Made by a program: the position numbers and the translations under genes. Under the pieces are notes generated by a model, which worked only from the letters and a program-made list of their open reading frames with translations, was not told the origin of the DNA and did no database searches. DNA of 64,000 bases from assembly GCA_944377745.1 (NCBI GenBank), contig CALWFV010000007.1, positions 27,031-91,030 on the forward strand, given 5' to 3'. Every line of letters begins with the position of its first letter. Positions within the stretch are counted from its first letter, which is position 1. This stretch comes from an uncultured Mediterraneibacter sp. (GTDB lineage Bacteria; Bacillota; Clostridia; Lachnospirales; Lachnospiraceae). Below are positions 7,354-16,343 of this stretch, piece by piece.

Positions 7354-9342
7354 GTGCAGAGGATTGGAGTATTTGTCTGCCACTGCGGTACAAACATCGC
7401 AGCTACGGTAGACGTAAAGAAAGTTGTGGAGATGGCCCAGCATGAGCCGGGAGTTGTCCATGCGGAGGACTATGCGTACATGTGTTCCGAAGCCGGACAG
7501 GAGCTGATCCACAAGGCAATCAAAGAGAAAAAACTGACGGGGCTTGTAGTCTGTTCCTGTTCTCCGCGTATGCACGAGACGACATTCAGAAACGCGGCGG
7601 AGAAAGCGGGCTTAAACCCATACATGGTGGAGATCGCCAACATCCGTGAACACTGTTCATGGATCCACAAGGACATCGGGGAAGCAACAGAGAAAGCTGT
7701 CATCCTGATGCGGGCGGCGATTGCCAAGGTCAACCTGGACGCGCCGCTGAAACCGGGCGAGAGCAAAGTCACAAAGAGAGCCCTTGTCATCGGCGGAGGA
7801 ATCGCTGGTATTCAAACAGCGCTGGACATTGCAGAGGCGGGATATCCGGTTGATATCGTGGAGAAGACGCCGAGTATCGGAGGAAGGATGTCACAGCTTG
7901 ACAAGACCTTCCCGACACTGGACTGTTCCTCCTGTATCCTGACCCCGAAGATGGGAGAGGTGAACGCTCACCCGCTGATCAACATCTATACATACAGCGA
8001 AGTGGAGAGCGTAGCCGGATTCGTGGGGGACTTTACCGTTGAGATCCGTAAGAAAGCAAGAAGCGTGGATATGGACAAGTGTACAGGCTGCGGCTTGTGC
8101 CAGGAGAAATGCCCGAGCAAGAAGAGTCTCAGCGAGTTTAACCGGGGGTTAAGCACACGGAGTGCGATCTATACTCCGTTCGCGCAGGCAGTTCCGAACG
8201 TTCCGGTGATCGACAGGGAGGCGTGTATCAAGTTCAAGACCGGCAAGTGCGGAATATGTTCGAAAGTCTGCCAGGCGGGCGCGATTGATTATGACCAGAC
8301 AGATGAGATTGTTACAGAAAAGTACGGTGCGATCGTCGTTGCGACCGGATTCGATATGATCAAACTGGACAAGTATGACGAGTATGCGTACAGTCAGAGC
8401 AAGGATGTCATCACATCTCTCGAACTGGAGCGTATTATGAACGCGGCAGGACCGACCGGCGGGCATCTTGAGCGTCTCTCTGACGGAAAGGATCCGAAGG
8501 AAATCGTGTTCATCCAGTGCGTGGGAAGCCGCTGTGCAGACGACAGAGGAAAGAGCTACTGTTCCAAGATATGCTGTATGTACACTGCGAAACATGCAAT
8601 GTTGATCCGTGACAAGTATCCGGATACCAATGTGACAGTATTCTACATTGATGTCCGTACGCCGGGAAAGAATTTCGACGAGTTCTACCGCAGAGCCGTG
8701 GAGGACTATGGAGTAAACTACATAAAAGGCCAGGTCGGAAAAGTTATTCCGCAGCCCAATGGAAAGCTGCTCGTACAGGGCGCGGATCTGCTGGACAGCA
8801 AGCAGATCTTAAAAGAGGCTGATATGGTCGTTCTTGCAGCTGCCATCGAGCCGAATCCGGATGTGAGAAAGATCGCTACCATGCTGACAGCAAGTATCGA
8901 TACAAACAACTTCCTCACGGAAGCTCATGCGAAACTTCGTCCGGTAGAGTCCCCCACAGCGGGTATTTTCCTCTCCGGCGTATGCCAGGGACCGAAGGAT
9001 ATCCCGGAGACCGTATCTCAGGCAGGTGCGGCGGCGGTTAAAGCCATCGGACTGCTTGCGAAGGATAAGCTGCTGACCAATCCGTGTACGGCACATTCCG
9101 ATGAACTGATGTGTAACGGATGTTCACAGTGTGCGAATGTCTGCCCGTACGGAGCGATCACATATGAGGACAGAGAGGTGAATGATCACGGAATCCGTGA
9201 GAGAAGACGCATCGCTGTTGTAAACGACGCGCTGTGTCAGGGATGTGGAGCATGTACCGTAACATGTCCGTCCGGAGCAATGGACCTGCAGGGATTCTCT
9301 AACAGACAGATCTTAGCGGAGGTGGATGCGATATGTCGATAG
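7354..9342 (+). CDS. hdrA: HdrA-like flavin-bifurcating subunit
   Basis: A 662-residue FAD and multi-[4Fe-4S] protein, the expected site of flavin-based electron bifurcation. Visible are an N-terminal Cys-rich segment (VCHCGTN), an FAD-binding VIGGGIAGIQTA near residue 145, the HdrA-typical DCSSCILTPKM, a ferredoxin-like pair (CTGCGLCQEKCP and CGICSKVCQ) and a C-terminal pair (CNGCSQCANVCP and CQGCGACTVTCP). The GTG at 7354 has AGGAGGTGA at good spacing; the GTG at 7342 overlaps that site and is less likely. It overlaps the next gene by 10 bases. Confidence 0.9.
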   Translation: MQRIGVFVCHCGTNIAATVDVKKVVEMAQHEPGVVHAEDYAYMCSEAGQELIHKAIKEKKLTGLVVCSCSPRMHETTFRNAAEKAGLNPYMVEIANIREHCSWIHKDIGEATEKAVILMRAAIAKVNLDAPLKPGESKVTKRALVIGGGIAGIQTALDIAEAGYPVDIVEKTPSIGGRMSQLDKTFPTLDCSSCILTPKMGEVNAHPLINIYTYSEVESVAGFVGDFTVEIRKKARSVDMDKCTGCGLCQEKCPSKKSLSEFNRGLSTRSAIYTPFAQAVPNVPVIDREACIKFKTGKCGICSKVCQAGAIDYDQTDEIVTEKYGAIVVATGFDMIKLDKYDEYAYSQSKDVITSLELERIMNAAGPTGGHLERLSDGKDPKEIVFIQCVGSRCADDRGKSYCSKICCMYTAKHAMLIRDKYPDTNVTVFYIDVRTPGKNFDEFYRRAVEDYGVNYIKGQVGKVIPQPNGKLLVQGADLLDSKQILKEADMVVLAAAIEPNPDVRKIATMLTASIDTNNFLTEAHAKLRPVESPTAGIFLSGVCQGPKDIPETVSQAGAAAVKAIGLLAKDKLLTNPCTAHSDELMCNGCSQCANVCPYGAITYEDREVNDHGIRERRRIAVVNDALCQGCGACTVTCPSGAMDLQGFSNRQILAEVDAICR

Positions 9343-9779
9343 AAAAGAACGAAGAATTCAGACCAAAGATCGTTGCGTTCTGCTGCAACTGGTGCAGTTA
9401 TGCAGGCGCAGACCTGGCGGGAAGCAGCCGTATGTCCTATTCGGCAGATGTGAAGATCATCCGCGTCCCCTGCTCCTGCCGTGTCAATCCGATGTTCATC
9501 TTAAGAGCATTCGAGAGAGGAGCGGACGGCGTTATCATGTGCGGATGCCATCCGGGAGACTGTCACTACACGTCAGGAAACTTCTATGCGAGAAGACGTA
9601 TGACGCTGCTCTTCTCCATGCTGGATTACATCGGAGTGGAAAGCGGACGTACCCGCGTAGAGTGGGTATCGGCGGCTGAGGGCGCCAAATTCTCCCAGAC
9701 TATGCATGAGTTTGTGGACAAGATCACGTCTCTCGGCAAGAATGTAAGATTGGAGGATTTAAGATGCAGGAATTTGTAA
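9333..9779 (+). CDS. MvhD/FlxD-like [2Fe-2S] electron-transfer subunit
   Basis: A 148-residue protein of the hydrogenase iron-sulfur (MvhD) family. Cysteines occur as CCNWCSYAG, PCSCRVNP and CGCHPGDCHY. MvhD or FlxD hands electrons from the NADH- or hydrogen-oxidising partner to HdrA. Overlap with both neighbours (10 and 16 bases) implies coupled translation. No hydrogenase genes follow, so the electron donor should be the Flx proteins encoded next. Confidence 0.86.
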   Translation: MSIEKNEEFRPKIVAFCCNWCSYAGADLAGSSRMSYSADVKIIRVPCSCRVNPMFILRAFERGADGVIMCGCHPGDCHYTSGNFYARRRMTLLFSMLDYIGVESGRTRVEWVSAAEGAKFSQTMHEFVDKITSLGKNVRLEDLRCRNL

Positions 9780-10813
9780 AGGCAACGAGCCAGGCGGGAG
9801 CTAGTTCACATCTGGCGACTGCCGGGCAACGAGAGTCGCAGACTCGAGTGATTAACCGCGCGAAAGAGCTTCTGGCTGACGGAACTGTGGCGAGAGTGCT
9901 CGGATGGAAAGCCGGGGATCTGCCTTACAATCCGGAACCGGCTTACTTTGAGAAAGAAGAAGACTTTGCGGATTTCGTATACAACGGATTCTGTGGAGCG
10001 AATTTAAGCAAATATATGATCGAGGCTTCCAAACTGGAGGGAAAGACTCTTGTCTGCCTGAAGCCATGCGATACATACAGCTTCCAGGAGCTGATGAAAG
10101 AGCACCGTGTTGACCGCGACAAAGCGTATATCATCGGTGTGGGATGCAAAGGAAAACTGGATATCGAAAAGATCAAAGCCATGGGCATCAAAGGAATCCA
10201 GAGCATATCCGGCGCAGAGCTCGAGGACGAGGCAGAGACCCTGACGATCCAGACGATCTATGGAGAAAAGACCTGCGCGTACAAAGACGCCATGCTTGAG
10301 AGATGCCATGTCTGTAAAGGAAAGGACCACATGATCTTTGACGAGATCATCGGCGAGTCCAAAGAGACGAAGGATGCGGACCGCTTCACAGAAGTGGAGA
10401 AGATTGAGGCGATGAGTCCGGAAGAGAAATTCGCATTCTTCCAGAAAGAGCTGAGCAAGTGCATCCGCTGCAATGCCTGCAGAAACGTATGTCCGGCATG
10501 CAGCTGCAGAAAATGCGTATTTGACAGCAACAAGTTTGACAGTGCACAGAAGGCGAACGTGGATTCTTTCGAGGAGAAGATGTTCCACATCATCCGTGCT
10601 TTCCATGTAGCAGGAAGATGTACAGACTGCGGCGAGTGCAGCAGAGTATGTCCGCAGGGAATTCCGCTCCACCTGTTCAATCGGAAGTTCATCAAGGATA
10701 TCGATGAGCTTTACGGCGAGTATCAGGCGGGAGCAGATCTGGAACCGAGAACCCCTCTTACCGATTACCGGTTTGAGGATGCTGAGCCTGGGATCGTGGC
10801 AGAAAGGGGATAA
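9764..10813 (+). CDS. FlxC/FrhB-like 4Fe-4S and flavin electron-transfer protein
   Basis: A 349-residue cytosolic protein. The N-terminal two-thirds resemble the FrhB/FdhB family (LKPCDTYSFQEL, IIGVGCKGKLD and CHVCKGKDH). The C-terminal third has two ferredoxin motifs, CIRCNACRNVCPACSCRKC and CTDCGECSRVCPQG. GGAGGA precedes the ATG at 9764. Its place between MvhD-like and FlxB-like genes matches the third Flx subunit of the FlxABCD-HdrABC complex known from Desulfovibrio. Exact subunit naming is by order and is an inference. Confidence 0.72.
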   Translation: MQEFVKATSQAGASSHLATAGQRESQTRVINRAKELLADGTVARVLGWKAGDLPYNPEPAYFEKEEDFADFVYNGFCGANLSKYMIEASKLEGKTLVCLKPCDTYSFQELMKEHRVDRDKAYIIGVGCKGKLDIEKIKAMGIKGIQSISGAELEDEAETLTIQTIYGEKTCAYKDAMLERCHVCKGKDHMIFDEIIGESKETKDADRFTEVEKIEAMSPEEKFAFFQKELSKCIRCNACRNVCPACSCRKCVFDSNKFDSAQKANVDSFEEKMFHIIRAFHVAGRCTDCGECSRVCPQGIPLHLFNRKFIKDIDELYGEYQAGADLEPRTPLTDYRFEDAEPGIVAERG

Positions 10814-10816
10814 TGT

Positions 10817-11860
10817 ATGTATAAGATCGCGAAAGAAAATCTGACGGCATTATTTCAGAAGATTGCCTCAGAACAGGAATTATATCTGCCGGTGAAGACC
10901 GCAGGTCAGACAAACTTCGGTGTGTGGACAGAGGACGCTCAGGTCGATCTTGATACACTGAAAACAGTGAAATCTCCGAAAGATGCCTTCTTCCCACAGA
11001 GCGAGACGCTTTACACCTGTATCAGGGACGGGAAGAAGCTGAAAATCGAGCCGGAAGCCCTCAAAGATCAGAACTTTGTCGTATTCGGAATGAGGGGCTG
11101 CGACGTAAAGGGAGTGGAGGTGCTTGACCGCGTATTCCTCGTAGATCCGCTGGATACATTCTATGCGGCGCGCAGGGACCACGGGACGATCGTAGCGCTT
11201 GCCTGCCACGAGCCGGAGGAGACCTGCTTCTGCAAGGTGTTCGGCGTTGATGCTGCGGATCCGTCTGCGGCTGATGTGGCGACATGGATCATCGACGGTA
11301 CTCTGTACTGGAAGGCCCTCACTGAGAAGGGAGAGGCGCTCACAGAGACGGTAAAAGATCTTCTTGAGGAGGACAACAGTGCGGATGAGATCGTTGAGAA
11401 AGAGAAAGCGTCAGTACGTGATATCGTAGAGAAGCTTCCCTATATGCATCTTTCCCTGGAGGGATGGAACGGGGATGTTCTGATGGAGAAATTCGAGGAT
11501 CCGCTGTGGGATGAACTCTACAAACCATGTCTTGCGTGCGGAACCTGTACTTTTGTATGTCCCACATGTCAGTGTTATGATATCAAAGACTATGATGCGG
11601 GCAGGAATGGAGTTCAGAGATACCGCTGCTGGGATTCCTGCATGTACTCTGATTTCACTATGATGGCCCACGGGAACAACCGTAAATCTCAGAAGGAGAG
11701 ATTCCGTCAGAGATTCATGCATAAGCTGGTGTACTATCCGGCAAATAACGAAGGCATGTATTCCTGCGTCGGCTGCGGCAGATGTGTGGAGAAGTGCCCT
11801 GCTTCACTGAATATCGTGAAGGTCATAAAAGCGTTTCAGAAACAGGGAGGTGAGCAGTAA
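10817..11860 (+). CDS. FlxB-like 4Fe-4S dicluster protein
   Basis: A 347-residue protein related to the beta subunits of sulfhydrogenase/HydB and FlxB. The N-terminal domain has conserved acidic and hydrophobic blocks (GMRGCDVKGVEVLDRVF). Two C-terminal [4Fe-4S] motifs follow, CLACGTCTFVCPTCQCYD and CVGCGRCVEKCP. It should pass electrons between the NADH-binding FlxA-like subunit and the rest of the complex. The stop TAA overlaps the next ATG by one base (TAATG), a coupling signal. Confidence 0.78.
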   Translation: MYKIAKENLTALFQKIASEQELYLPVKTAGQTNFGVWTEDAQVDLDTLKTVKSPKDAFFPQSETLYTCIRDGKKLKIEPEALKDQNFVVFGMRGCDVKGVEVLDRVFLVDPLDTFYAARRDHGTIVALACHEPEETCFCKVFGVDAADPSAADVATWIIDGTLYWKALTEKGEALTETVKDLLEEDNSADEIVEKEKASVRDIVEKLPYMHLSLEGWNGDVLMEKFEDPLWDELYKPCLACGTCTFVCPTCQCYDIKDYDAGRNGVQRYRCWDSCMYSDFTMMAHGNNRKSQKERFRQRFMHKLVYYPANNEGMYSCVGCGRCVEKCPASLNIVKVIKAFQKQGGEQ

Positions 11861-12714
11861 TGAGTGAATGTACCTGTCATAAGAACTACACACTGGATAC
11901 TCTGATCCCGAAAGTAGGCGTGATCACGGATATCCGCGAGGAGACGCCGGACGTCAAGACATTCCGCGTGAACGCGCCGGAGGGCGGCAAGCTCTTCGAG
12001 CATATGCCGGGACAGTGCGCGATGCTCTGCGCTCCGGGAATCAGCGAAGGTATGTTTTCGATTACCTCTTCGCCGACCAATAAAGAATATCAGGAATTCA
12101 GCATCAAAAAATGCGGTGTGCTGACCGACTATCTCCACAGTCTGGAGGTGGGGGATGAGATCACAGTCCGCGGACCTTACGGAAATCATTTCCCGGTAGA
12201 AGACAAGCTCAAAGGCAAGGATCTTCTGTTCATCGCCGGCGGAATCGGACTTGCTCCGCTTCGTTCGGTTATCAATTACGTGCTGGACAACCGCGGTGAT
12301 TACGGTACAGTGGACATTGTGTATGGATCCCGTTCCGCGGACGATCTGGTTCAGTTAAAAGAGATCCAGGAGGTCTGGATGAACGCGCCGGATGTGCATG
12401 TCCATCTTACCATTGACCGCGAGCAGGAAGGCTGGGACGGCCATGTGGGATTTGTGCCGAATTACGTAAAGGAGCTTGGATTCGATGTAAACAAGACAGC
12501 TCTGATCTGCGGACCACCGATCATGATCAAGTTTACTCTTTCAGGTCTTGAGGAACTGGGCTTTTCCAGAGAGCAGGTTTATACAACGCTTGAGCTTCGC
12601 ATGAAATGCGGGATCGGCAAGTGCGGAAGATGCAACATCGGATCAAAATATGTATGTAAAGACGGCCCGGTATTTCGTTGCGATGAGATCGATGAGATGC
12701 CGAATGAATACTAG
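11860..12714 (+). CDS. FlxA-like FAD/NAD(P)-binding oxidoreductase (PyrK-like fold)
   Basis: A 284-residue ferredoxin reductase-type subunit predicted to oxidise NADH or NADPH. It has an FAD-binding domain (PGQCAMLC, SITSSPTNK), an NAD-binding domain (FIAGGIGLAPLRSVINY) and a C-terminal [2Fe-2S] cysteine set (MKCGIGKCGRCNIG with a later KYVCKDGP). The same architecture occurs in PyrK, sulfhydrogenase gamma and FlxA. It gives the locus a nicotinamide entry point, so NADH is the likely donor for bifurcation at HdrA. Confidence 0.82.
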   Translation: MSECTCHKNYTLDTLIPKVGVITDIREETPDVKTFRVNAPEGGKLFEHMPGQCAMLCAPGISEGMFSITSSPTNKEYQEFSIKKCGVLTDYLHSLEVGDEITVRGPYGNHFPVEDKLKGKDLLFIAGGIGLAPLRSVINYVLDNRGDYGTVDIVYGSRSADDLVQLKEIQEVWMNAPDVHVHLTIDREQEGWDGHVGFVPNYVKELGFDVNKTALICGPPIMIKFTLSGLEELGFSREQVYTTLELRMKCGIGKCGRCNIGSKYVCKDGPVFRCDEIDEMPNEY

Positions 12715-12731
12715 GGAAAGGAAGAAATATC

Positions 12732-13406
12732 ATGGAGAAAATGGTAAATGTATATTTTTTCGGTAAGAAATACAGTGTGCCGGCTGATCTGACGATCATG
12801 ACAGCTATGGAATATGCTGGCTACACACTGAAAAGAGGATGCGGCTGCCGTCATGGTTTCTGCGGTGCCTGTGCTACGATCTACAGGATCAAAGGAAAAA
12901 ATGAGCTGAAGACATGTCTCGCCTGTCAGACACAGGTTGAGGAAGGCATGTATGTGGCAAGCATCCCGTTCTTCCCGACAGACAAGAGAACATATGATAT
13001 CAACGAGATCCGTCCGGAACAGAGAGTCATGATGGACCTGTACCCGGAGATCTACAGCTGCATCGGCTGCAATGCCTGCACAAAGGCATGTACACAGGAT
13101 CTGAATGTCATGCAGTACATAGCATATGCACAGCGCGGTGATTTTGAGAAATGTGCGGAAGAGTCCTTCGACTGTATCGGATGCGGATGCTGCTCCGTGA
13201 GATGTCCGGCTGGTATCTCCCACCCGATGGTAGGAGTCCTCGCAAGACGTCTGACAGGAAAATACATCGAGCCTGAGTCAGAGCATCTTACAAAGCGTGT
13301 GGAGGAGATCCACCACGGCGATTATGACGAACTGATCGAGCAGATCATGGAGAAACCGATCACAGAGATGCAGGAACTTTACAACAACAGAGAGATCGAG
13401 AAATAA
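12732..13406 (+). CDS. FrdB/TfrB-like Fe-S subunit of a soluble fumarate reductase
   Basis: A 224-residue protein with an N-terminal [2Fe-2S] ferredoxin domain (Cys37, Cys39, Cys44, Cys47, with Cys62/Cys65 in TCLAC). Two C-terminal cluster motifs follow, CIGCNACTKACTQ and CIGCGCCSVRCP. This is the layout of FrdB/SdhB and of the N-terminal part of methanogen TfrB, which also has a fused CCG (HdrB-like) region. Here no CCG region is attached and a separate HdrB is encoded in the same operon. It has no membrane segment. GGAAAGGAAG precedes the start. Confidence 0.82.
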   Translation: MEKMVNVYFFGKKYSVPADLTIMTAMEYAGYTLKRGCGCRHGFCGACATIYRIKGKNELKTCLACQTQVEEGMYVASIPFFPTDKRTYDINEIRPEQRVMMDLYPEIYSCIGCNACTKACTQDLNVMQYIAYAQRGDFEKCAEESFDCIGCGCCSVRCPAGISHPMVGVLARRLTGKYIEPESEHLTKRVEEIHHGDYDELIEQIMEKPITEMQELYNNREIEK

Positions 13407-13418
13407 GGAGGGAAGATC

Positions 13419-15020
13419 ATGTTTACACCGGAAATGATGGAATCCGTAAAAAAAGTGGAGGCCACCAGAGCATCCCGTCTGGGCGTTGAGCCGAGACGTA
13501 TGTCCGCAGATGAAAAAGATGCCCTTCTTAAGGCATTTCATCCTGACTATAAAGAAGACGCGTTCGCAGAGATCAAGGTAGGACCGAACAAAGGCCAGAA
13601 AGCACCGAAGGAACTGGTACACCTTCTGCATTCTAACAGCCGTCTTCTCGCAGACAAGGTTGATATCAATAAAGTTGATTACGACGTTGACGTGCTCATC
13701 ATCGGAGGCGGCGGAGCAGGAGCTTCCGCAGCCATCGAGGCTGACGAGGCAGGCGCGAACGTCATGATCGTCACAAAACTCCGCATCGGTGACGCCAACA
13801 CCATGATGGCAGAGGGCGGTATCCAGGCGGCTGACAAAGAGAATGACTCCCCGGTACAGCACTATCTGGACGCTTTCGGAGGCGGACATTTTGCCGCGAG
13901 ACCGGAGCTGTTAAGACGTCTTGTCATGGAAGCTCCGGATGCGATCAAATGGCTCAATGATCTGGGAGTTATGTTCGATAAGGACAAAGACGGACGGATG
14001 ATCACCACACACGGCGGTGGAACATCAAGAAAGAGAATGCATGCATGCAAGGACTACTCCGGAGCAGAGATCATGCGTACTCTTCGCGATGAAGTATTAA
14101 ACCGCCAGATTCCGATCGCTGAGTTTACAGCGGCAGTGGAACTGATCAGAGACGACAGGGGACAGGTTGCGGGCGCTGTTCTTCAGAACCTGGAGACAGA
14201 CGACTATCTTGTAGCAAAGGCAAAGACTGTCATCATCGCAACAGGCGGTGCTGGACGTATGCACTATCAGGGATTCCCGACATCCAACCATTACGGTGCA
14301 ACCGCAGATGGACTGATCCTTGGATACCGTCTGGGCGCGCCGCTCCTGTATCAGGATACGATTCAGTATCATCCGACAGGAGTTGCATATCCGTCACAGA
14401 TATTCGGTGCTCTTGTGACAGAGAAAGTTCGTTCCGTGGGAGCGCAGCTTGTAAATGTTGACGGTGAAGCTTTCATGCATCCGCTGGAGACACGTGATGT
14501 TGCTGCTGCAGGAATCATCCGTGAGTGTACAGAGCGCGGCAAAGGAGTGACTACACCGCTTGGAAGCGGCGTATGGCTTGATACCCCGATGATCGAGGAG
14601 ATCGGCGGTGCCGGAACGATCGAGAAGCGTATCCCCGCGATGCTCCGTATGTACATGAACTACGACATCGATATGAGAAAACTTCCGATCCTCATATACC
14701 CGACACTCCATTACCAGAACGGCGGACTGGAGATCGGCGGGGACGGATTTACAAAGGTAATCGACAACCTGCTGGTAGCAGGAGAGGCAGTCGGCGGAAT
14801 CCACGGAAGAAACCGTCTGATGGGCAACTCCCTGCTCGACATTATCGTATTCGGACGCAACGCGGGAAAAGCTGCGGCTGCGAAAGCGAAAAGCGTGGAG
14901 CTTGGAAATATGAATCTTGATCACGTAGAAGCATATGCAGAGGAACTCAAAGAGGCAGGCTTGGATACAGGTGATGTTTCACCGCTTCTGCTCCCGAAAT
15001 ACGCGAGACATGAGAGATAG
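13419..15020 (+). CDS. FrdA-like flavoprotein, catalytic subunit of a soluble fumarate reductase
   Basis: A 533-residue flavoprotein. FAD-binding GGGGAGAS is at 97-104. All expected dicarboxylate and proton-transfer residues are present: His318 in HPTG, Glu335, Arg338, Arg359 (TRD), His431 (HYQNGG) and Arg466 (NRLMGNS). The residue that binds FAD covalently in membrane FrdA/SdhA (His in RSHT) is Asn127 here (DANTMMAEGG), so FAD should be non-covalent. An N-terminal extension of about 85 residues precedes the Rossmann fold. There is no signal peptide and no membrane-anchor gene nearby. L-aspartate oxidase is an alternative, made unlikely by the FrdB-like neighbour and fumarase genes. Confidence 0.85.
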   Translation: MFTPEMMESVKKVEATRASRLGVEPRRMSADEKDALLKAFHPDYKEDAFAEIKVGPNKGQKAPKELVHLLHSNSRLLADKVDINKVDYDVDVLIIGGGGAGASAAIEADEAGANVMIVTKLRIGDANTMMAEGGIQAADKENDSPVQHYLDAFGGGHFAARPELLRRLVMEAPDAIKWLNDLGVMFDKDKDGRMITTHGGGTSRKRMHACKDYSGAEIMRTLRDEVLNRQIPIAEFTAAVELIRDDRGQVAGAVLQNLETDDYLVAKAKTVIIATGGAGRMHYQGFPTSNHYGATADGLILGYRLGAPLLYQDTIQYHPTGVAYPSQIFGALVTEKVRSVGAQLVNVDGEAFMHPLETRDVAAAGIIRECTERGKGVTTPLGSGVWLDTPMIEEIGGAGTIEKRIPAMLRMYMNYDIDMRKLPILIYPTLHYQNGGLEIGGDGFTKVIDNLLVAGEAVGGIHGRNRLMGNSLLDIIVFGRNAGKAAAAKAKSVELGNMNLDHVEAYAEELKEAGLDTGDVSPLLLPKYARHER

Positions 15021-15034
15021 GAAAGGGAGAGAAC

Positions 15035-16204
15035 ATGTTTTTAATTGAATGGTTCCAGGACAGTGTCATGAGCGAAACGCTCATGGTACTGTTCCTGGTA
15101 GCGTTTGTTGGCTATCTGGTAGGAAGTATTACAATCAAAGGGGTAGAACTGGGGACGGCAGGCGTTCTGCTTGTCGCTCTCGTGTTCGGACATTTCATCG
15201 GAAACAATGAAGAACTGGTAAGTGGTCTTGGAATGTTCCAGGATTTGGGGCTGATCTGTTTTGTGACTTCTGTTGGCTTTATCGCGGGACCGAAATTTTT
15301 CCGAAATTTCAAGATCAATGCAAAGTCGTATATCCTTCTGGGATTTATCGTCATTGCGATCGGTGCTATTGTCACCGCCGGAATTATCGAGATTGCCGGC
15401 GTTCCTACGGATATCACAGTAGGTATGATGTCAGGAGCACTGACGAGCACGCCGGGGCTGGCGGCTGCGATCGATGCAACCGGCTCTGCAAATGCGTCTG
15501 TAGGATACGGAATTGCATATCCTTTCGGTGTTGTCGGTGTAGTGCTGTTTGTACAGCTTGTGCCGAAGATGTTAAAAACTGATATGGCTGCTGAGAGAGC
15601 AAAGTTTGAGGCGGCTCAGAATGTTGGCGATGTGAAAACGAAAGATAATCTAGTTCATGTTGATGCGATGGGATTCTTCCCGTTTGCACTTGCAATCGCG
15701 CTGGGAATCGTCCTTGCCAAGATTGTGATCCCGCTTCCGGGCGGAGCAGAGTTCTCACTGGGCACGTCAGGCGGTCCGCTGATCGCAGGTCTGATCCTCG
15801 GTCACTTCGGACATGCAGGGAAGATCAGCTTCCATGTGGAAAAATCTGTGCTGGAGTGCTTAAGAGAGTTCGGTCTGGCTTTGTTTCTGATCGGAGCAGG
15901 CGTGGAGGCTGGAGCAGGATTTATCGAGATCCTGCAGGAACAGGGACTGATCCTCTTTGTATACGGCGCGCTGATCACTCTGATCCCGATGATCGTCGGA
16001 TACTTTGTTGCGACAAAGCTGATGAAGCTGAGCCTCTTCAACACACTCGGATCTATCTGCGGCGGCATGACAAGCACGCCGGCTCTCGGAACATTGATCC
16101 GTGTGACCGGAACAGACGACGTGGCGTCCGCGTATGCTGCGACCTATCCGGTAGCTCTGGTGTTTGTGGTGCTGGCATGCCAGTTCATCGGTATTTTCCT
16201 GTGA
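15035..16204 (+). CDS. AspT/YidE-family permease, probable succinate or dicarboxylate exporter
   Basis: A 389-residue inner-membrane protein with about ten hydrophobic segments in two similar halves (SGALTSTPGLAAAI in the first, CGGMTSTPALGTLI in the second), the duplicated signature of the aspartate:alanine exchanger family. SucE of Corynebacterium, a succinate exporter, belongs to this family. The RCK/TrkA-C domains usual in the middle are missing here. It lies between fumarate reductase and fumarase genes, which suggests export of the succinate formed. Confidence 0.75.
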   Translation: MFLIEWFQDSVMSETLMVLFLVAFVGYLVGSITIKGVELGTAGVLLVALVFGHFIGNNEELVSGLGMFQDLGLICFVTSVGFIAGPKFFRNFKINAKSYILLGFIVIAIGAIVTAGIIEIAGVPTDITVGMMSGALTSTPGLAAAIDATGSANASVGYGIAYPFGVVGVVLFVQLVPKMLKTDMAAERAKFEAAQNVGDVKTKDNLVHVDAMGFFPFALAIALGIVLAKIVIPLPGGAEFSLGTSGGPLIAGLILGHFGHAGKISFHVEKSVLECLREFGLALFLIGAGVEAGAGFIEILQEQGLILFVYGALITLIPMIVGYFVATKLMKLSLFNTLGSICGGMTSTPALGTLIRVTGTDDVASAYAATYPVALVFVVLACQFIGIFL

Positions 16205-16232
16205 TCTGAAGCAGGTTTTATATTCTATCAGG

Positions 16233-16303
16233 AATTTTCGGCGGATCTGCAGAGCCCTGGCAAAGCGGTCCGCGGAAAACATTCCGCAGTTGACTGCGGG
16301 AAT
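16233..16303 (+). other. two hairpins between exporter and fumarase genes
   Basis: An outer hairpin pairs TTTTCGGCGGATC-like sequence with GGTCCGCGGAAAA (about 16235-16279). A second, ATTCCGCAGT (16281-16290) with ACTGCGGGAAT (16293-16303), has a 2-base loop. No T run follows, so these look like mRNA stability or processing elements that could set different subunit levels. Confidence 0.4.
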
Positions 16304-16343
16304 AAAATCCAAACAAAATTAAAAATGGAAGGAGTTGGCTTTC

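Noticed and set aside
6162-9342. True methanogen CoM-CoB heterodisulfide reductase
   Set aside because: All other genes are bacterial Clostridia-type and there is no sign of methanogenesis, so only the family name, not the substrate, is accepted.
12732-15020. Succinate dehydrogenase/fumarate reductase of the membrane (quinone) type
   Set aside because: No SdhC/D or FrdC/D anchor gene is present, and the FAD-linking His is absent. A soluble enzyme fits better.
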